DNA from: Huiozyma naganishii CBS 8797
Taxonomy: Eukaryota; Ascomycota; Saccharomycetes; Saccharomycetales; Saccharomycetaceae
Reading direction: 5' to 3'
Assembly: GCF_000348985.1 (NCBI RefSeq)
Contig: NC_035922.1
Location: 1,067,604 to 1,131,603 of the forward strand
Length of the DNA stretch: 64,000 nt
Positions 19,071 to 30,093 of the stretch are shown here, piece by piece (the first letter of the stretch is position 1; every line of letters starts with the position of its first letter). Below the pieces are notes generated by a model. The model searched no databases. It was given only the letters and a program-made list of their open reading frames with translations, and had not been told where the DNA came from. Both the position numbers and the translations under genes were made by a program.

Positions 19071-20588
19071 TTATCCGCGGAGTTCCACGGCGGAGGCGAC
19101 AGTGACGTATTTCACGCCCTTGAACAGTTCGCGGCCGCCACGCGTCCCGCGGATGTTGATCGCCTCGACCTGGATCTCTGACGCCAGCTGCTGCTCGTGA
19201 CGGTACGACACCGTGGCGCGGGACAGACGGGCAGCGGTGCCAGTGGGGGTCTCTGGGGGGACCCCCACTGGGGTCCCAGCCTGCGGTGTAGTCGGGCACC
19301 GTTCGATGCAGCCGCGCAGGACGGCGAGGACCCCGGTAGGTGTCTCTGCGTCGAAGACCCACTTGCCCTCGTCGTAGTGCACGCCCTGGCTGTACCGTCC
19401 GTGTGTCGTGCGCAGTATCCGCACTTTGTACTCCGTCTGTTCCGCTTGGCCCTGGGTCAGTGGGGCGGAGAACTGTAGTGCCACTNTGAGGTCTGCCACG
19501 GCGTCGACTTTCGTTGAACCACCGACACTCACGGCGACCTCAAACTCGTCGTTGTTCTTGCCCAGCCCGTCCTCGAAACTAGGGGTCACGAGACCGAAGT
19601 ACGCCCGAGGGTCCCCCAAAGTGACGCTATACTCCATCAGTCTGAATTTACCATCTGGTGGGATAAACTTCAGAGTGGTGTGATCCGCGGGGCCCTCGGG
19701 AACCCCATCTAGCTCGACACAGTCATGTAGTGCTGGGGTCCCCAGATCACACCCGTGGTTGTTGAAAGTTACTTCGACGATGGGGTCCCGACTCAGGTAA
19801 CACCTGCAGTCTACCACACCAGTGATACACCCGGTAACAAGCTGCAGAGGGGCAGGTGTGCCACGGGACGTGCTCCTGTGCGCGGCTCGCTCGACTACTA
19901 CCTCCACGGACTCCCTCACGTCCACGTAGAACTCGTTCCTTCGAGAATTCACTTTCGCACTCCGCCAGGGGACTATCTCCTCCTCATCTGTGTGTTGCAG
20001 TGGTGCCACTTGTTGCTGTTGCTGGTGCTGTGGGAAATGTGGGGGGCGCGACATCAGGTTCTGGCCAACGTGTTGTAGACTCTGCGCGGTGGAGTTCAAG
20101 ATCTTGGAAAAGTCCGATTTCATCGGTACAATCGTCTTGATCCGGTTGCTGTACATCCCGTTGACGCTCGGTTCGCCGCTGTTCACGAGACAGTTGAAGA
20201 TCAGCGCCAATTGATCGTGATTGTTCACAACTTTCTTCACACTCAATTGCTCCTTGTCGAAGTACTCTAGCAGAGCAAGATCAATCTGCGACATTAGAAC
20301 AAACGGTTCCATCCCAGTGGGGGACATAAGTCCGACATCTCCAGCGTCTCTATCGGAAGCGGACGACAGACAGAAATAGTAAAGGTGGCTTGCATCAGAG
20401 TAGTACTTGGACACGACAAGATTCTTGCCTACGGTCCCATGGAGCGCTCCAGAATCGGATACCGTCAAATCAGGACACGCCGTAGAGATCCTCGTCCACA
20501 AGTTCTTGAAAGATGGACAGTTTGCACTGGGGAGGTACTGGAACACCAAATGGTGCCTCGCATCTGTAATGTAAAAGGAGATGTACAT
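19071..20588 (-). CDS. APM3: AP-3 clathrin-adaptor complex mu subunit APM3
   Basis: 505 residues from the ATG at 20588 (483 in S. cerevisiae); the longer frame starts with TTG and would put 18 extra residues before MYISFYITD, the typical mu-chain beta strand. Residues 1-150 form the longin-like domain; a Gln/His linker follows, then a mu-homology domain starting near the SRRNEFYVDVRESVEV region, where mu subunits bind cargo sorting signals. AP-3 sorts cargo such as alkaline phosphatase from the Golgi to the vacuole. An ambiguous base (n) at 19486 makes one residue unreadable. Divergent from SNF5, as in S. cerevisiae chromosome II (APM3-SNF5-BSD2-CTP1). Confidence 0.9.
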   Translation of the reverse strand: MYISFYITDARHHLVFQYLPSANCPSFKNLWTRISTACPDLTVSDSGALHGTVGKNLVVSKYYSDASHLYYFCLSSASDRDAGDVGLMSPTGMEPFVLMSQIDLALLEYFDKEQLSVKKVVNNHDQLALIFNCLVNSGEPSVNGMYSNRIKTIVPMKSDFSKILNSTAQSLQHVGQNLMSRPPHFPQHQQQQQVAPLQHTDEEEIVPWRSAKVNSRRNEFYVDVRESVEVVVERAAHRSTSRGTPAPLQLVTGCITGVVDCRCYLSRDPIVEVTFNNHGCDLGTPALHDCVELDGVPEGPADHTTLKFIPPDGKFRLMEYSVTLGDPRAYFGLVTPSFEDGLGKNNDEFEVAVSVGGSTKVDAVADLXVALQFSAPLTQGQAEQTEYKVRILRTTHGRYSQGVHYDEGKWVFDAETPTGVLAVLRGCIERCPTTPQAGTPVGVPPETPTGTAARLSRATVSYRHEQQLASEIQVEAINIRGTRGGRELFKGVKYVTVASAVELRG

Positions 20589-20973
20589 CGCCAAAAAAAG
20601 AGAATAAAAGGAAAAAAGACACGCGCAATATCCAATTGCCAACCACCGATCCGCTCACTGTACCGTTCACTAGCTGTTAAAGGGGGAACACTACTAGCTT
20701 CTGACACTTTCCAACAAGAACATCGCAGTGAATTTTTACCGATTGTCAAAACATACAAAAAAAACATTAAAAAAAATCATTAACTTCAAGTCAAAACGAT
20801 AAACATTGAAAACTCATCAAACTTTGCTTGACCAAGCACATCTAAAGACAGACGGACGGACGAGTGATCTGCAGTAAGTACCCAGAACTACTACTATATC
20901 AAGCTGGTGTTTTCCCCCATTGCTTTGCTGCTCCATTACCTCCATCGTTGCTACATTTTTGGAGGATAACGCC
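20589..20973. promoter_or_regulatory. Divergent APM3/SNF5 promoter region
   Basis: About 385 bases between two divergent starts. Contains A-rich tracts (about 20755-20780, poly(dA)-like) of the kind that exclude nucleosomes in yeast promoters. No other site is clear. Confidence 0.4.
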
Positions 20974-21681
20974 ATGAATAATATGACAAGCACGAACGAT
21001 GCAGTCCCCAACGCCACAGCGGGCAACAGCAACTCCAATACTACAGGGAACGTCAGTAACAATGGCAACACACCTCGGAACTTTCTGAGCAATATTGGTA
21101 CCCCAGCGTTTAACTTCTCGCAGATTCCACAGCATATACTACAGTCTCTTTCCCAGGCACAATTAAGGGCCATCCAACAGAGACACCAACAACTGCTAAT
21201 GGCACGTATACAACAACAACAACCGCAACAGCACCCTGCACCACAGTCACAATCACAGTCGCCAGGCCAAACTCAAGGACAGATGCAGATGCCCCAGTCC
21301 AGAGAGAACAGCAACACGAACCCAGCTACGCAGATGCAGCAGATCAATATTCAGCAGAGGTTGGCTCAGCTGGCCGAGCAGAAAAACCATGGCGACACAA
21401 ACCCTTTCAACGTGAACGTGCCGACACCCCAACAGCAGCGGCAACCGCAACAACAACAGCCGTTCCAACAACAACAAGGACCCCCACCACAGCAGGACTC
21501 CCGCAAAAACTCCAACGTCACTCAGCCGATTAACTTGCCACCTCAAATAGCACAGCTGCCTCTGCCAACACAGCTACAAGTCCTGAATACTTTGAAGCAA
21601 CAAGCGATAAGCAAGGGCAACCCAACTGTCGTATCCGCCATCATGCTTGCTCAGAAACAGGTGCAACAGCAAATATACCAA

Positions 21682-21726
<45 letters not shown>

Positions 21727-24105
21727 GGTCCTTCACCACCACCACAACCGCAACCTCCACAATCACAACAACCGCAGATGACCGTGCAACCGCAACAAGC
21801 TGTTTCCACGAGACCCGCATCAAGGTCTACGAGTAGAAACTCGTCCAACGTTTCTACTCCTGGTGCAAACCGGTTTGTTCTAATGCAACAGCGTATGCAA
21901 AGCCAATTGGCAGCGCAACAACAGCAGCAAGAGAAGCGCCACCAACAGTTGCAAAAACAGCAGCAACTTCAACAACAAAAAGGCCAGGAGAAGGACAAGC
22001 TTCCACTTGGTCCAACGATCCGTGTTGGTACTCCCGCCACAACAGGTGCGCCAACTCCATCTGCTTTGAACGCGGCTTCGAATAACATCCAGGCAAGCCA
22101 ACCAATGTCTATGCAACAGCCGCAAGTACAATTGCAACCCGGAAAAACGCCACAGATAGGAAACCAGCCTACCACAGTGCCATTTCCAGTGCCTAGTATG
22201 CCAATTTTTCCCCCAGAGCCTGTCCCGCCGTTACCACTACCAGCGTACCAAACCATCAACTACGATCCACCTGAAATGCAAATTCCAAAGTTTAATTACT
22301 GGTCAACTACTTTACAAAAGGATAAGAAAACACCGACGACGGATACGTTGCTGTACGAACAAATAATTCGGAGGGATAAGATTAATCTGGAGTCTCAAAA
22401 GAAGGAGAAGGGTGGATATGAACCCTTTAGTATCTATGGGTTCAGTAATAAAGAGTACGTCTCCAAGTTGTTCCATACTTTGAAGTACTACCAGGATTTG
22501 AAGAATACGAGGATGCAATCCATCACAGAAACGTCCAAGGGTGTCCCCTGTGCCAGTATCTGGGGGCCAGGGTATAGTGGATACGGTAACGGGGTCACAA
22601 ACTCTCTCACCAGGGTCGTGCCTGGATGGAAGGACAAATTCCATTTTGATGAACTCGCATTGTATAGACAGGCGATGCATGAAACAGAGGAAGAACTGGT
22701 TCCCATTAGACTGGAGTTTGATCAAGAGAGGGATAGATTTTTTTTGAGGGACACGCTTCTGTGGAATAGGAACGATACGCTCGTATCGTTGGAACATTTC
22801 GTGGAGGATATGCTTGGGGATTTCAGGTTTGACAAGCCGTACAAATCTCAGCTTGGAGATATCATTCTACAATCCATCAGGGAGCAGATCCAAGAGTTTC
22901 AACCGAATCCATACAAGGAGATCAGTAAAGAGAGATTGGGTGGCGATGACCTGAGGATAACCATCAAATTGGACATTGTCGTTGGACAGAACCAGCTCAT
23001 TGACCAATTTGAATGGGACATATCGAACACGGATAATTGTGCCGAGGAATTTGCCGAGAATATGTGCCAGGAACTACAGCTCTCAGGAGAGTTTGCCACT
23101 GCTATTACGCATTCGATTCGCGAACAAGTCCACATGTACCATAAGTCGTTAGTGTTGTTGGGTTACTCTTTCGATGGATCACCCGTGGAGGATGATGATA
23201 TAAGAAGTAGACTTCTGCCTGTCATCACGGTCAAGGATGCTTTCCGTCCTGCTTCCGAGGCAAAAGTCTTCACTCCAAACTTGCTGCAAATATCAGCTGC
23301 TGAGTTAGAAAGATTGGACAAAGATAAGGATAGGGACACAAGAAGGAAGAGAAGACAAGGGCGGTTCAACAGACGTGGGTTTGGTGCTGCTGCTAGTAGC
23401 GCAAATCTGGCGAACTCTGCGTCCAATACTTCGGGGAATACCAGCGGTCAATCTGCGTTCCCTACTCCTTCCTCGGGCGAGGTTTATTTGCCAGACATAG
23501 CGGATGTACCGAGGACTTTCCGTACACCAATTCCGAGCACCATTCTACCCGGTGGGATCGATTTGGGTCCACAAACGGAGTCGTATACACTGGAGACTAG
23601 CACAGAGTTGAGACCTAGATTAGAAAGACCCGAACGGGTCCCGCCACCATGTCAAATCATTGACAATATCCCAGGGAAGTCATTGCTGATATCTGTCATC
23701 CTACCTAAAAACAAGAATCTGGTACACGATCCAGTGAAAACTGAGGATAGTTTAACGGGCGGATCACAATCCATGCCCGCACATGTAACTGAAGATGAAC
23801 AGCGTCCCGGCACGGTGAACCGCTCTCCGTCTACCACAGTAGACCGTGCAGCGGACGCGACCACGGCGACGCCAAAAATCAAGCAAGAGGAAATACTACA
23901 GCAATCAAGGGAACAGATAGCAACATTGCAACAGGTCCCAGCCAAGACTGTCCCCGGAGCCGCAGGTATTACCGCTGCAGAGGTGCCAAACGGCATCCAA
24001 CGTTCTGACACGGCCACCCCGCAGAGTATCGCGACCAACGAACCCAGCGAGCAGCCAGACTCAGAGCAAGCAGCACAAAGTGCCACGCCAAACAGAACCA
24101 ATTGA
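20974..24105 (+). CDS. SNF5: SWI/SNF chromatin-remodelling subunit SNF5
   Basis: About 1043 residues from the ATG at 20974 (905 in S. cerevisiae); the frame is open to 20920 but begins there with TTG. The N-terminal half is very rich in Gln, with an uninterrupted Gln tract encoded by CAA/CAG around 21678-21725. The conserved SNF5/INI1 domain (two repeats) lies near residues 560-760, with LVPIRLEFDQERDRFFLRDT and later IKLDIVVGQNQLIDQFEWDI, followed by a basic segment (RRKRRQGRFNRRG). The C-terminus is Pro/Thr-rich. Snf5 is a core subunit of SWI/SNF that contacts the nucleosome acidic patch; the Gln-rich N-terminus has been linked to activator contact and pH sensing in S. cerevisiae. Synteny with APM3 and BSD2 is intact. 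Confidence 0.95.
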
Positions 24106-24373
24106 GTTCTCCCGCTCTCGTATGTAACCACTAGCACAACACCAAACGACTGATCGTTTGCCGAGGCGTCATCGACACCCGCTATGCCGTCCGAATCTGC
24201 CTTTCGTAGTAAACGACCGCCTTTAAGGTGAAAAAGGAGAAAAAGGCGTCCGGTATGAAAAGAAAGACATAAAATATTTGTATCGAAACATAAAAAGCCT
24301 CTTTGAGGGAGAACAGAAAGATACAGACAGAGGGTGTAACGTGGCATCGAAACTGGAAACGCCAGCTACTATA

Positions 24374-25357
24374 ATGAGTAATCAAAATAACACGATATCC
24401 GGTGGACTGCTTGATGCAAATGTTGAACTTGATGATATAGAGCTCGCAGAGGATGGTGTCGCGACCCCAGAGGGCGAAGCTCAAGCATCGAACGTGGCGG
24501 AGACGGTTCCACCCACACAGCCACGTCCCGCAGAAGAGATAGACCATAGTGGTGATGTACCCAACGAGAGTGGAGAGAGCACAATAACAGAGATGCTACT
24601 GCCCGCCGCCGTTAGAGAGAGGGCCACGAGGCATATAGATAATATCGGAAGACATTTTAATATTCTAGATAGAGTGTTTCGCCACGGTAGGGGGAACGGC
24701 AATGGTGAGAGCAGAGGAGCACTATTTGATGGTGTTTTTAGCAACCTGACGGCGAAGCCAGATAACAACAACTCAAACCAGCACGATGGCCAGAATGACA
24801 CACCACCAACTTACGACGAGGCTGCAGCGGACTTGGTGCCATCTTATTATGGCATGGATTTGACCAGTGGTGATATTTATAATGATGAGCTGTGCATAGA
24901 AGGTTTGCCAGTGGGGAATATGGCCAATCTCATTTGGAATATAATTGTGAGCACAAGTTTCCAGTTCATTGGGTTTCTGATAACGTACATGCTCCATACG
25001 TCTCATGCGGCAAAGCAAGGGTCGAGGTTTGGGCTAGGACTCACTTTTCTTGGGTACGGGTACTCCATGATTCCAAATAACGTGGTTTCCAAAGTGGGGA
25101 AACATAGAAATCTGGATAGGATCAAGCCATCTGACCCAAACAACTATGATGACTTGCATTTGAATGCAAAGCCATCCACACAGGATAATTTCGAGTCCAA
25201 CCTAAGCCATGGTATAGAGGAGGAAAAGCAAAAACTTCCTCTTCTTGCTGTATTTGCAGGTTTGCTGGGTTTGTTCATATTACTGAAGAGCATTGTCGAC
25301 TTCTTCCAGGTAAAGAAGAAGGAACGCAGATATCTAGCTCAGGATTCAGCTGTCTAA
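24374..25357 (+). CDS. BSD2: Rsp5 adaptor BSD2
   Basis: 327 residues from the ATG at 24374 (321 in S. cerevisiae); 24278 is a TTG. The N-terminal half is acidic and soluble and contains PPTYDEA, a PPxY motif that binds WW domains of the ubiquitin ligase Rsp5, and a second aromatic motif VPSYYGMD. Three hydrophobic segments follow (around LIWNIIVSTSFQFIGFLITYM, GLGLTFLGYGYSMI and LLAVFAGLLGLFILL). Bsd2 lies in ER/Golgi/endosomal membranes and delivers the metal transporters Smf1 and Smf2 and other membrane proteins to Rsp5 for vacuolar degradation. Position SNF5-BSD2-CTP1 matches S. cerevisiae. Confidence 0.93.
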   Translation: MSNQNNTISGGLLDANVELDDIELAEDGVATPEGEAQASNVAETVPPTQPRPAEEIDHSGDVPNESGESTITEMLLPAAVRERATRHIDNIGRHFNILDRVFRHGRGNGNGESRGALFDGVFSNLTAKPDNNNSNQHDGQNDTPPTYDEAAADLVPSYYGMDLTSGDIYNDELCIEGLPVGNMANLIWNIIVSTSFQFIGFLITYMLHTSHAAKQGSRFGLGLTFLGYGYSMIPNNVVSKVGKHRNLDRIKPSDPNNYDDLHLNAKPSTQDNFESNLSHGIEEEKQKLPLLAVFAGLLGLFILLKSIVDFFQVKKKERRYLAQDSAV

Positions 25358-25692
25358 GAAAGAAAAATGAAATAAGAAGTGATAATGAATACTTAATTTT
25401 TCAATAAATGGCATACTACTCGATTTTGTCTTTATACCCCCTCTCCTATAGATATATAATGCATTAATGCATTCTTTGATGGATATGCATATTCTCACAA
25501 GAGAAGTTCAGACGTGGAGCATACAAACAGCTCTCAGTAAACGTCCCGCATGTTTCCTGAATTACCATTTAATGTATATACTATTAGTTTAGTTCTATCG
25601 TACAACTGTTACATATTTGACATTCTTACTATTAGTGTGAATGCCGATTCTATTAATATTTTAGTGCCTTTGGACATCATGAAAAAAACTTG
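25358..25692. terminator. Convergent BSD2/CTP1 3' region
   Basis: About 335 AT-rich bases between two convergent stops, including TATATA and AATAAA-like signals (for example near 25401-25410) consistent with yeast 3' end formation for both genes. No gene seen. Confidence 0.4.
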
Positions 25693-26589
25693 TTAGCCCA
25701 GCACAACGAGCACCTTCTCATAAATAGTGAAGACAATACCACCGCTCAGTATCAACCTACCCAATCTTGGAGTAGCACCCTTCCAGAACACCTTCAACCC
25801 CTCCTCTTTGAAAATCGTGGTAAAACAATTAACTGTTGATGTATACTTCGTCGAATCCAAACTTTGCATTCTCGTTTTGACGGTGTCGATTGGCATCGTA
25901 CTGTACACTGTGACAATACCACTGAATGCACCAACGACAAAAGTCAAACCCGAGGACAGCGGCTTGTCTTTAGGAGAGTTGGTATATTCTTGAATGGAAG
26001 TTTTGATTTTATTGTAACAGCCCAGTCTCACAGCTTGGTTTGCCGCCTGCCTCATAGAAACAGGTAACACACCTCTGTACAAGCCAGAAAAGCCTTCATC
26101 CTTGACTAGTCTAGCATAATTTGCTAGCATGGAACGACCATTGTTTTGGTACTTTGGCGTGGTTGCCTGCTTGTCGTCAATCAGAGCGGTTTTGATAGCT
26201 TCAAATGGGGTGACAGCAACGACACTTTCCAGCAGACCAGCTCCCAGACCAGCAATGACACCCTTAGTACCACTGAGTTCGCCAGTTTCACGATCTCTTA
26301 AAAGATCTTTGATAGTGTCAAACCCAAGAAATCTGATCCCCGCTTTAGCCGTATTACCTACAATAAATGCGGGACAACCAACGTAAATAGAGCCAATACC
26401 TTGAGCCTTAGCCGTATTATATATCAAAACCAATGGATTTCTGGATGCTTTGGACGTCTTGTCAATAAGTTGCAGTCGAGTCTTTGCAAACTCAAACGGA
26501 TACGTGATCGAGGCTTCGATCGCGCCTGCCAGGGCACCTGCAACGAAGGATTTCGCTGGATCCACTTTTGGTTTCTGAGTTTGGGACAT
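25693..26589 (-). CDS. CTP1: Mitochondrial citrate transporter CTP1
   Basis: 298 residues (299 in S. cerevisiae). Three tandem mitochondrial-carrier repeats are visible, each with a PX[DE]XX[KR] signature: YPFEFAKTRLQL in repeat 1, TPFEAIKTALID in repeat 2 and MPIDTVKTRMQS in repeat 3. Each half-repeat carries a membrane helix, giving six in all. Ctp1 exchanges citrate across the inner mitochondrial membrane. It is convergent with BSD2, as in S. cerevisiae chromosome II, and ends that block; the next gene belongs to chromosome XI. Confidence 0.95.
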   Translation of the reverse strand: MSQTQKPKVDPAKSFVAGALAGAIEASITYPFEFAKTRLQLIDKTSKASRNPLVLIYNTAKAQGIGSIYVGCPAFIVGNTAKAGIRFLGFDTIKDLLRDRETGELSGTKGVIAGLGAGLLESVVAVTPFEAIKTALIDDKQATTPKYQNNGRSMLANYARLVKDEGFSGLYRGVLPVSMRQAANQAVRLGCYNKIKTSIQEYTNSPKDKPLSSGLTFVVGAFSGIVTVYSTMPIDTVKTRMQSLDSTKYTSTVNCFTTIFKEEGLKVFWKGATPRLGRLILSGGIVFTIYEKVLVVLG

Positions 26590-27034
26590 TGAGTTTACTT
26601 TCTTGCTTGTTTACAGTGTTGTTTCAAGAGATTGCTAACTGACAACAACATATGTGCACATGCCAAAGTCCCGGATCTTATATGCAATTGCTTCTTGATT
26701 CAGTTGTCGAGTCATCTCAAAATTCCGAATTTTCCACTGGAATTTTTTTAAGGCAATTTTTTTTTTCGCGGGAATTTCAGCAGACACACCTCTTCTAAGG
26801 CGAGTGAAGTACAAGCATCGCGAAGTTCGAGTTAGGATCTTATGTGCAAGGCTCCGTATTCCTATCATTACTTAGTTCCGCTGCGCTGCTGAGTTGATGA
26901 CATTCTTTTTTTCTTTTCTTTCGAAAGTTCTATCATTTATATACAATTGCCTGTTTTTTGCTAACAATATTCAGTGCTTAACACTATGGAACGGGCAGCC
27001 AACAGTGCACACACTCTTGTTACTGGTCCGGAGT
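26590..27034. other. CTP1 promoter and TCD2 3' flank
   Basis: About 445 bases with T-rich tracts (26748-26768 and 26903-26922). No convincing open frame or RNA gene. This is the junction between the chromosome II-like and chromosome XI-like blocks, and I see no repeat or tRNA there that would explain the rearrangement. Confidence 0.5.
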
Positions 27035-28360
27035 TTACCTATACTGAGAGTAGTATTTTTCCTCATCAAATCTTTTGTTGACTAAATCGATCACTTCTCG
27101 TGGATAAACATCCTCCAACTTTTCACCCCCATTTAGCACACGGGTTTCATGCTCCTTTTGTTCCTCTTTTGTCAATAGTACGACGTTCTGCAAGTCTGCG
27201 GGCTTCGATGGATCCCACTTGGATAGAGTAAGTCTAGTGGAGAAACCGCTGACAGGGGACTTGCCTCTGAAAACTTCCTCAACTATGTAACCGACGTCTT
27301 TTAAGGCGACAGGGACACGCTGGTCTGGCATGTTAATCCTTGTCATCTGACCTGCCAAAGATTGGAATATCCCATCGTATATTTTAATTCTATTCTTCCC
27401 CTCTATTGGCGTCATTGGATAACCAGAAACTTTTGTAATAATCCATGTGGCAATGGTTAAACCAAATATACCAGGCATAGTACCCAAAACCGGCAAAATT
27501 CTTACACGAAAATCCTTCAAGGCGCTCAATTCACCTACTTTACCCTTGGAGTGTTCCTCCTCTGGTAAGGGCAATAGTTTTGCCTTGCGTGGGTCCGGTT
27601 TCTCTGCACTGAAGACAACAGGAATGCCTGTGGTGACACCTCTTTGCTTTAGCCTCCTTCTTACAGAACGAGCCAGCGGATCCTCCTCCGTAGTGGTGAT
27701 GTCACCGACGTTGATGCGGGTTGGATCACTCTTCGTTGACGCGCCCATGGAGGAAATCAGCTCAATGTTTTGCTTGAAAACGTACTCTAGCAGGTCAACT
27801 TTGGTGTCGATATTATCGATACAGTCAACGACAATGCTTGGTTTGCCATTACCAAAGATCAATCTTTCGCCGTTTTCTTTGTTCCAAAGCTCATTGACAG
27901 CGTCTATCTCACACCACGGGGCAACAGCTTTCATGTGCTCCTTCAAACAGTCTACTTTAGACGTACCCACGTCCTTCAAAGTAGCACAGCTATGTCTGTT
28001 CAATGAGCTCAAGGACACCTGATCGAAATCGATGACTCTGATTTTGGTGCAACCTGATCTAATTAGCATAGTAACAACCCAGGACCCGACACCACCGGCC
28101 CCTACGACAACAATGTACTGTTCTTTCAACCGCTGCATACCATCTTCACCTAGGAATGCGTAATTGCGGGCCAATTGTTCGCGGTACAAGTTATCGTCAT
28201 ACTCTCTTTCTGCTGAAGCCAATTTCCTTTTCTGCGGGAAGGCATGTTGTTGCCTCGAGTACGACTTCCATGCCAAATCAATACATTTTGTAGCGGCTAC
28301 TGAGGCCAATGCAGTGGCAGCTATCAATTGCCACGTACTAAGTTTGTTTTCAGATCCCAT
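27035..28360 (-). CDS. TCD2: tRNA threonylcarbamoyladenosine dehydratase (TCD2/TCD1 family)
   Basis: 441 residues (429-447 for the two S. cerevisiae paralogues). An N-terminal hydrophobic segment (WQLIAATALASVAAT) is likely the mitochondrial outer-membrane anchor. An E1/ThiF-like ATP-binding fold follows, with VVVGAGGVGSWVV near residues 86-98, RVIDFDQVSLSSLNRH for nucleotide contact, and VDCIDNIDTKVDLLEY. A C-terminal region (AGQMTRINMPDQRVPVALKD) is conserved in the family. The enzyme dehydrates t6A37 to cyclic ct6A37 in tRNAs that read ANN codons. Adjacent TFA1 points to TCD2 (YKL027W) rather than TCD1. Confidence 0.9.
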   Translation of the reverse strand: MGSENKLSTWQLIAATALASVAATKCIDLAWKSYSRQQHAFPQKRKLASAEREYDDNLYREQLARNYAFLGEDGMQRLKEQYIVVVGAGGVGSWVVTMLIRSGCTKIRVIDFDQVSLSSLNRHSCATLKDVGTSKVDCLKEHMKAVAPWCEIDAVNELWNKENGERLIFGNGKPSIVVDCIDNIDTKVDLLEYVFKQNIELISSMGASTKSDPTRINVGDITTTEEDPLARSVRRRLKQRGVTTGIPVVFSAEKPDPRKAKLLPLPEEEHSKGKVGELSALKDFRVRILPVLGTMPGIFGLTIATWIITKVSGYPMTPIEGKNRIKIYDGIFQSLAGQMTRINMPDQRVPVALKDVGYIVEEVFRGKSPVSGFSTRLTLSKWDPSKPADLQNVVLLTKEEQKEHETRVLNGGEKLEDVYPREVIDLVNKRFDEEKYYSQYR

Positions 28361-28584
28361 TACCGGCTTTACGATAGTTGTTTTGGTTTTATTTCGTTAT
28401 AATAAGTAGGTTCCTCATTTCGAATCTTGCGTATATTTTATAAAATTTTTCAATATTTGCTTTTTTCCTAGTAGTGTGGATTACTGTCAGGCCCGATCGA
28501 CAATTAGCTGGACAAGAGTCGAGACTCAGCGTTTCGCCTACGGAACTGACATAGCTCCACTAATGCACTTCTTATTCAATGCAA

Positions 28585-30093
28585 TCAGACGTCTTCAAAT
28601 TCAATATCCATATCGTCGTCGTCTTCACCATCATCGTTTCCGGTGGTAGGCGCCGTTGAAGTGATCGGTTCTGTGGTGGCATCGGTAGCGTTGTTATCCC
28701 CCGGTTGTTCCTTTTTTGAAGATTCTGAAAGGAGTTCGCCCTCCAATTTTTTAATATCACCGTCGTCCTTTGCTTGATTGTTTTCCTCCTCCGACTTATT
28801 CGCATTCATATCGACATCTTCAAAATCCTCCTCAAACTCGTCCTCATCAACCTCTTCCACCACGGGGGTTTTGACCGCGGCTTCCTTCGATTCAGCGTCG
28901 TATTCTTCCTCCTCCATTTCGCGCTCTTCGTCCTCCTCATCCTCTTCTTCTTCATCTTCTTCACCCCTCTTTGCCTCAGCTTGCTGTTTAGCCAACTTAG
29001 CATAGTACTCCGCCAAAGTTCTTTCGTTTTCCCTCTCTTCGATCTCAGTCTCTGTCAAAGCCCTGTGTGAGGAGTAATAGTTGGTTGCGCCGTTGTTACC
29101 GTTCAACCCGTCGTTTTCCAAGTCCGCGTGCTCAGTGGATAACGTAGCCTGGGCAGTTGGCTGCGGATCAAACTCTTCCTCTTCATCAAGCCTCCCGAGC
29201 GCCGTCTTACCGACAGTGCTCTGTTTATGCCATTCAGGGACAGCGTTCTGTTTCCTCTTTTCCTCAGCTTGTCTCTCTTGCAACTGTCTTTGCGCTTGTT
29301 CGTCACTTGCCGTGGTAATATTAACATGCAATGTAGCCTGTGAGTTTGCACCTGCGTTTCTTGAGTTTGCATTGGACAAATCGCGCCTGCCGTTCTGTTC
29401 CCCAGGTCTGAACATCGTCGACCCCTTCTTCGGGTTGTACGTGTATGCGGCACTGGACTGGTTCTGTGGAGGGATCAACCTAGCCAACGCGAACTCGAAA
29501 GTGTTCTCCTCTATTCTCGAATCATCAATCTTCTTCAAGTAGTCGATGACAGGCTGTATCTGGTCCATCAACCTGTTCAGTTTATCCTGTTTCTCCTTAT
29601 TTTTCTTACCTGAATCGTCCTCCACTAGGGGCTCATCGCACAGAGAACACAGAAACTCTGTCCTATCGTAGTTTAACAACTGCACCGCTTCGAGCTGCGT
29701 ATATTTGGTTTCGCATATCGGGCACATGTACCCATTGGGTGCTGAATTCTTATCCAGATCGTCCTTCAACCTCTGCACCACCTGGTGCACTTTCCATTTA
29801 ATCCCGTCGATGGCATGAGGGTACTTGACGTAGAAATATATTCTCTCCACGGACTTCGAGTTTGGCGGGTACTCCCTCTGCTTGTGTATAGATATAAGTC
29901 TGTCCCCCCTCAATCTTGCAATGAGCGGGCCCAACTCCGTCTTGTTTATACTCAGCAGCTGTTTCAAGTCGTCCTCCGCGAGCACCGAATGGAAGAGGAT
30001 AGCATCTAGCACGAGCACGTACGAGCCCCCATAGAACCCTCTGACCACAAACTTCAAAAGACTTTTCACAACCTCGTCAATCGGCCTGTCCAT
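28585..30093 (-). CDS. TFA1: TFIIE large subunit TFA1
   Basis: 502 residues (482 in S. cerevisiae). The N-terminal winged-helix region (residues 1-90) contains LLSINKTELGPLIARLRGDRL. A C4 zinc ribbon follows with CPICETKY and FLCSLCDEP, about 20 residues apart. The C-terminal half is low-complexity and very acidic (EEDEEEEDEEDEEREMEEEE), ending in DDDMDIEFEDV. TFIIE recruits and regulates TFIIH at the RNA polymerase II pre-initiation complex. It is divergent from MAE1 and adjacent to TCD2, as on S. cerevisiae chromosome XI. Confidence 0.94.
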   Translation of the reverse strand: MDRPIDEVVKSLLKFVVRGFYGGSYVLVLDAILFHSVLAEDDLKQLLSINKTELGPLIARLRGDRLISIHKQREYPPNSKSVERIYFYVKYPHAIDGIKWKVHQVVQRLKDDLDKNSAPNGYMCPICETKYTQLEAVQLLNYDRTEFLCSLCDEPLVEDDSGKKNKEKQDKLNRLMDQIQPVIDYLKKIDDSRIEENTFEFALARLIPPQNQSSAAYTYNPKKGSTMFRPGEQNGRRDLSNANSRNAGANSQATLHVNITTASDEQAQRQLQERQAEEKRKQNAVPEWHKQSTVGKTALGRLDEEEEFDPQPTAQATLSTEHADLENDGLNGNNGATNYYSSHRALTETEIEERENERTLAEYYAKLAKQQAEAKRGEEDEEEEDEEDEEREMEEEEYDAESKEAAVKTPVVEEVDEDEFEEDFEDVDMNANKSEEENNQAKDDGDIKKLEGELLSESSKKEQPGDNNATDATTEPITSTAPTTGNDDGEDDDDMDIEFEDV

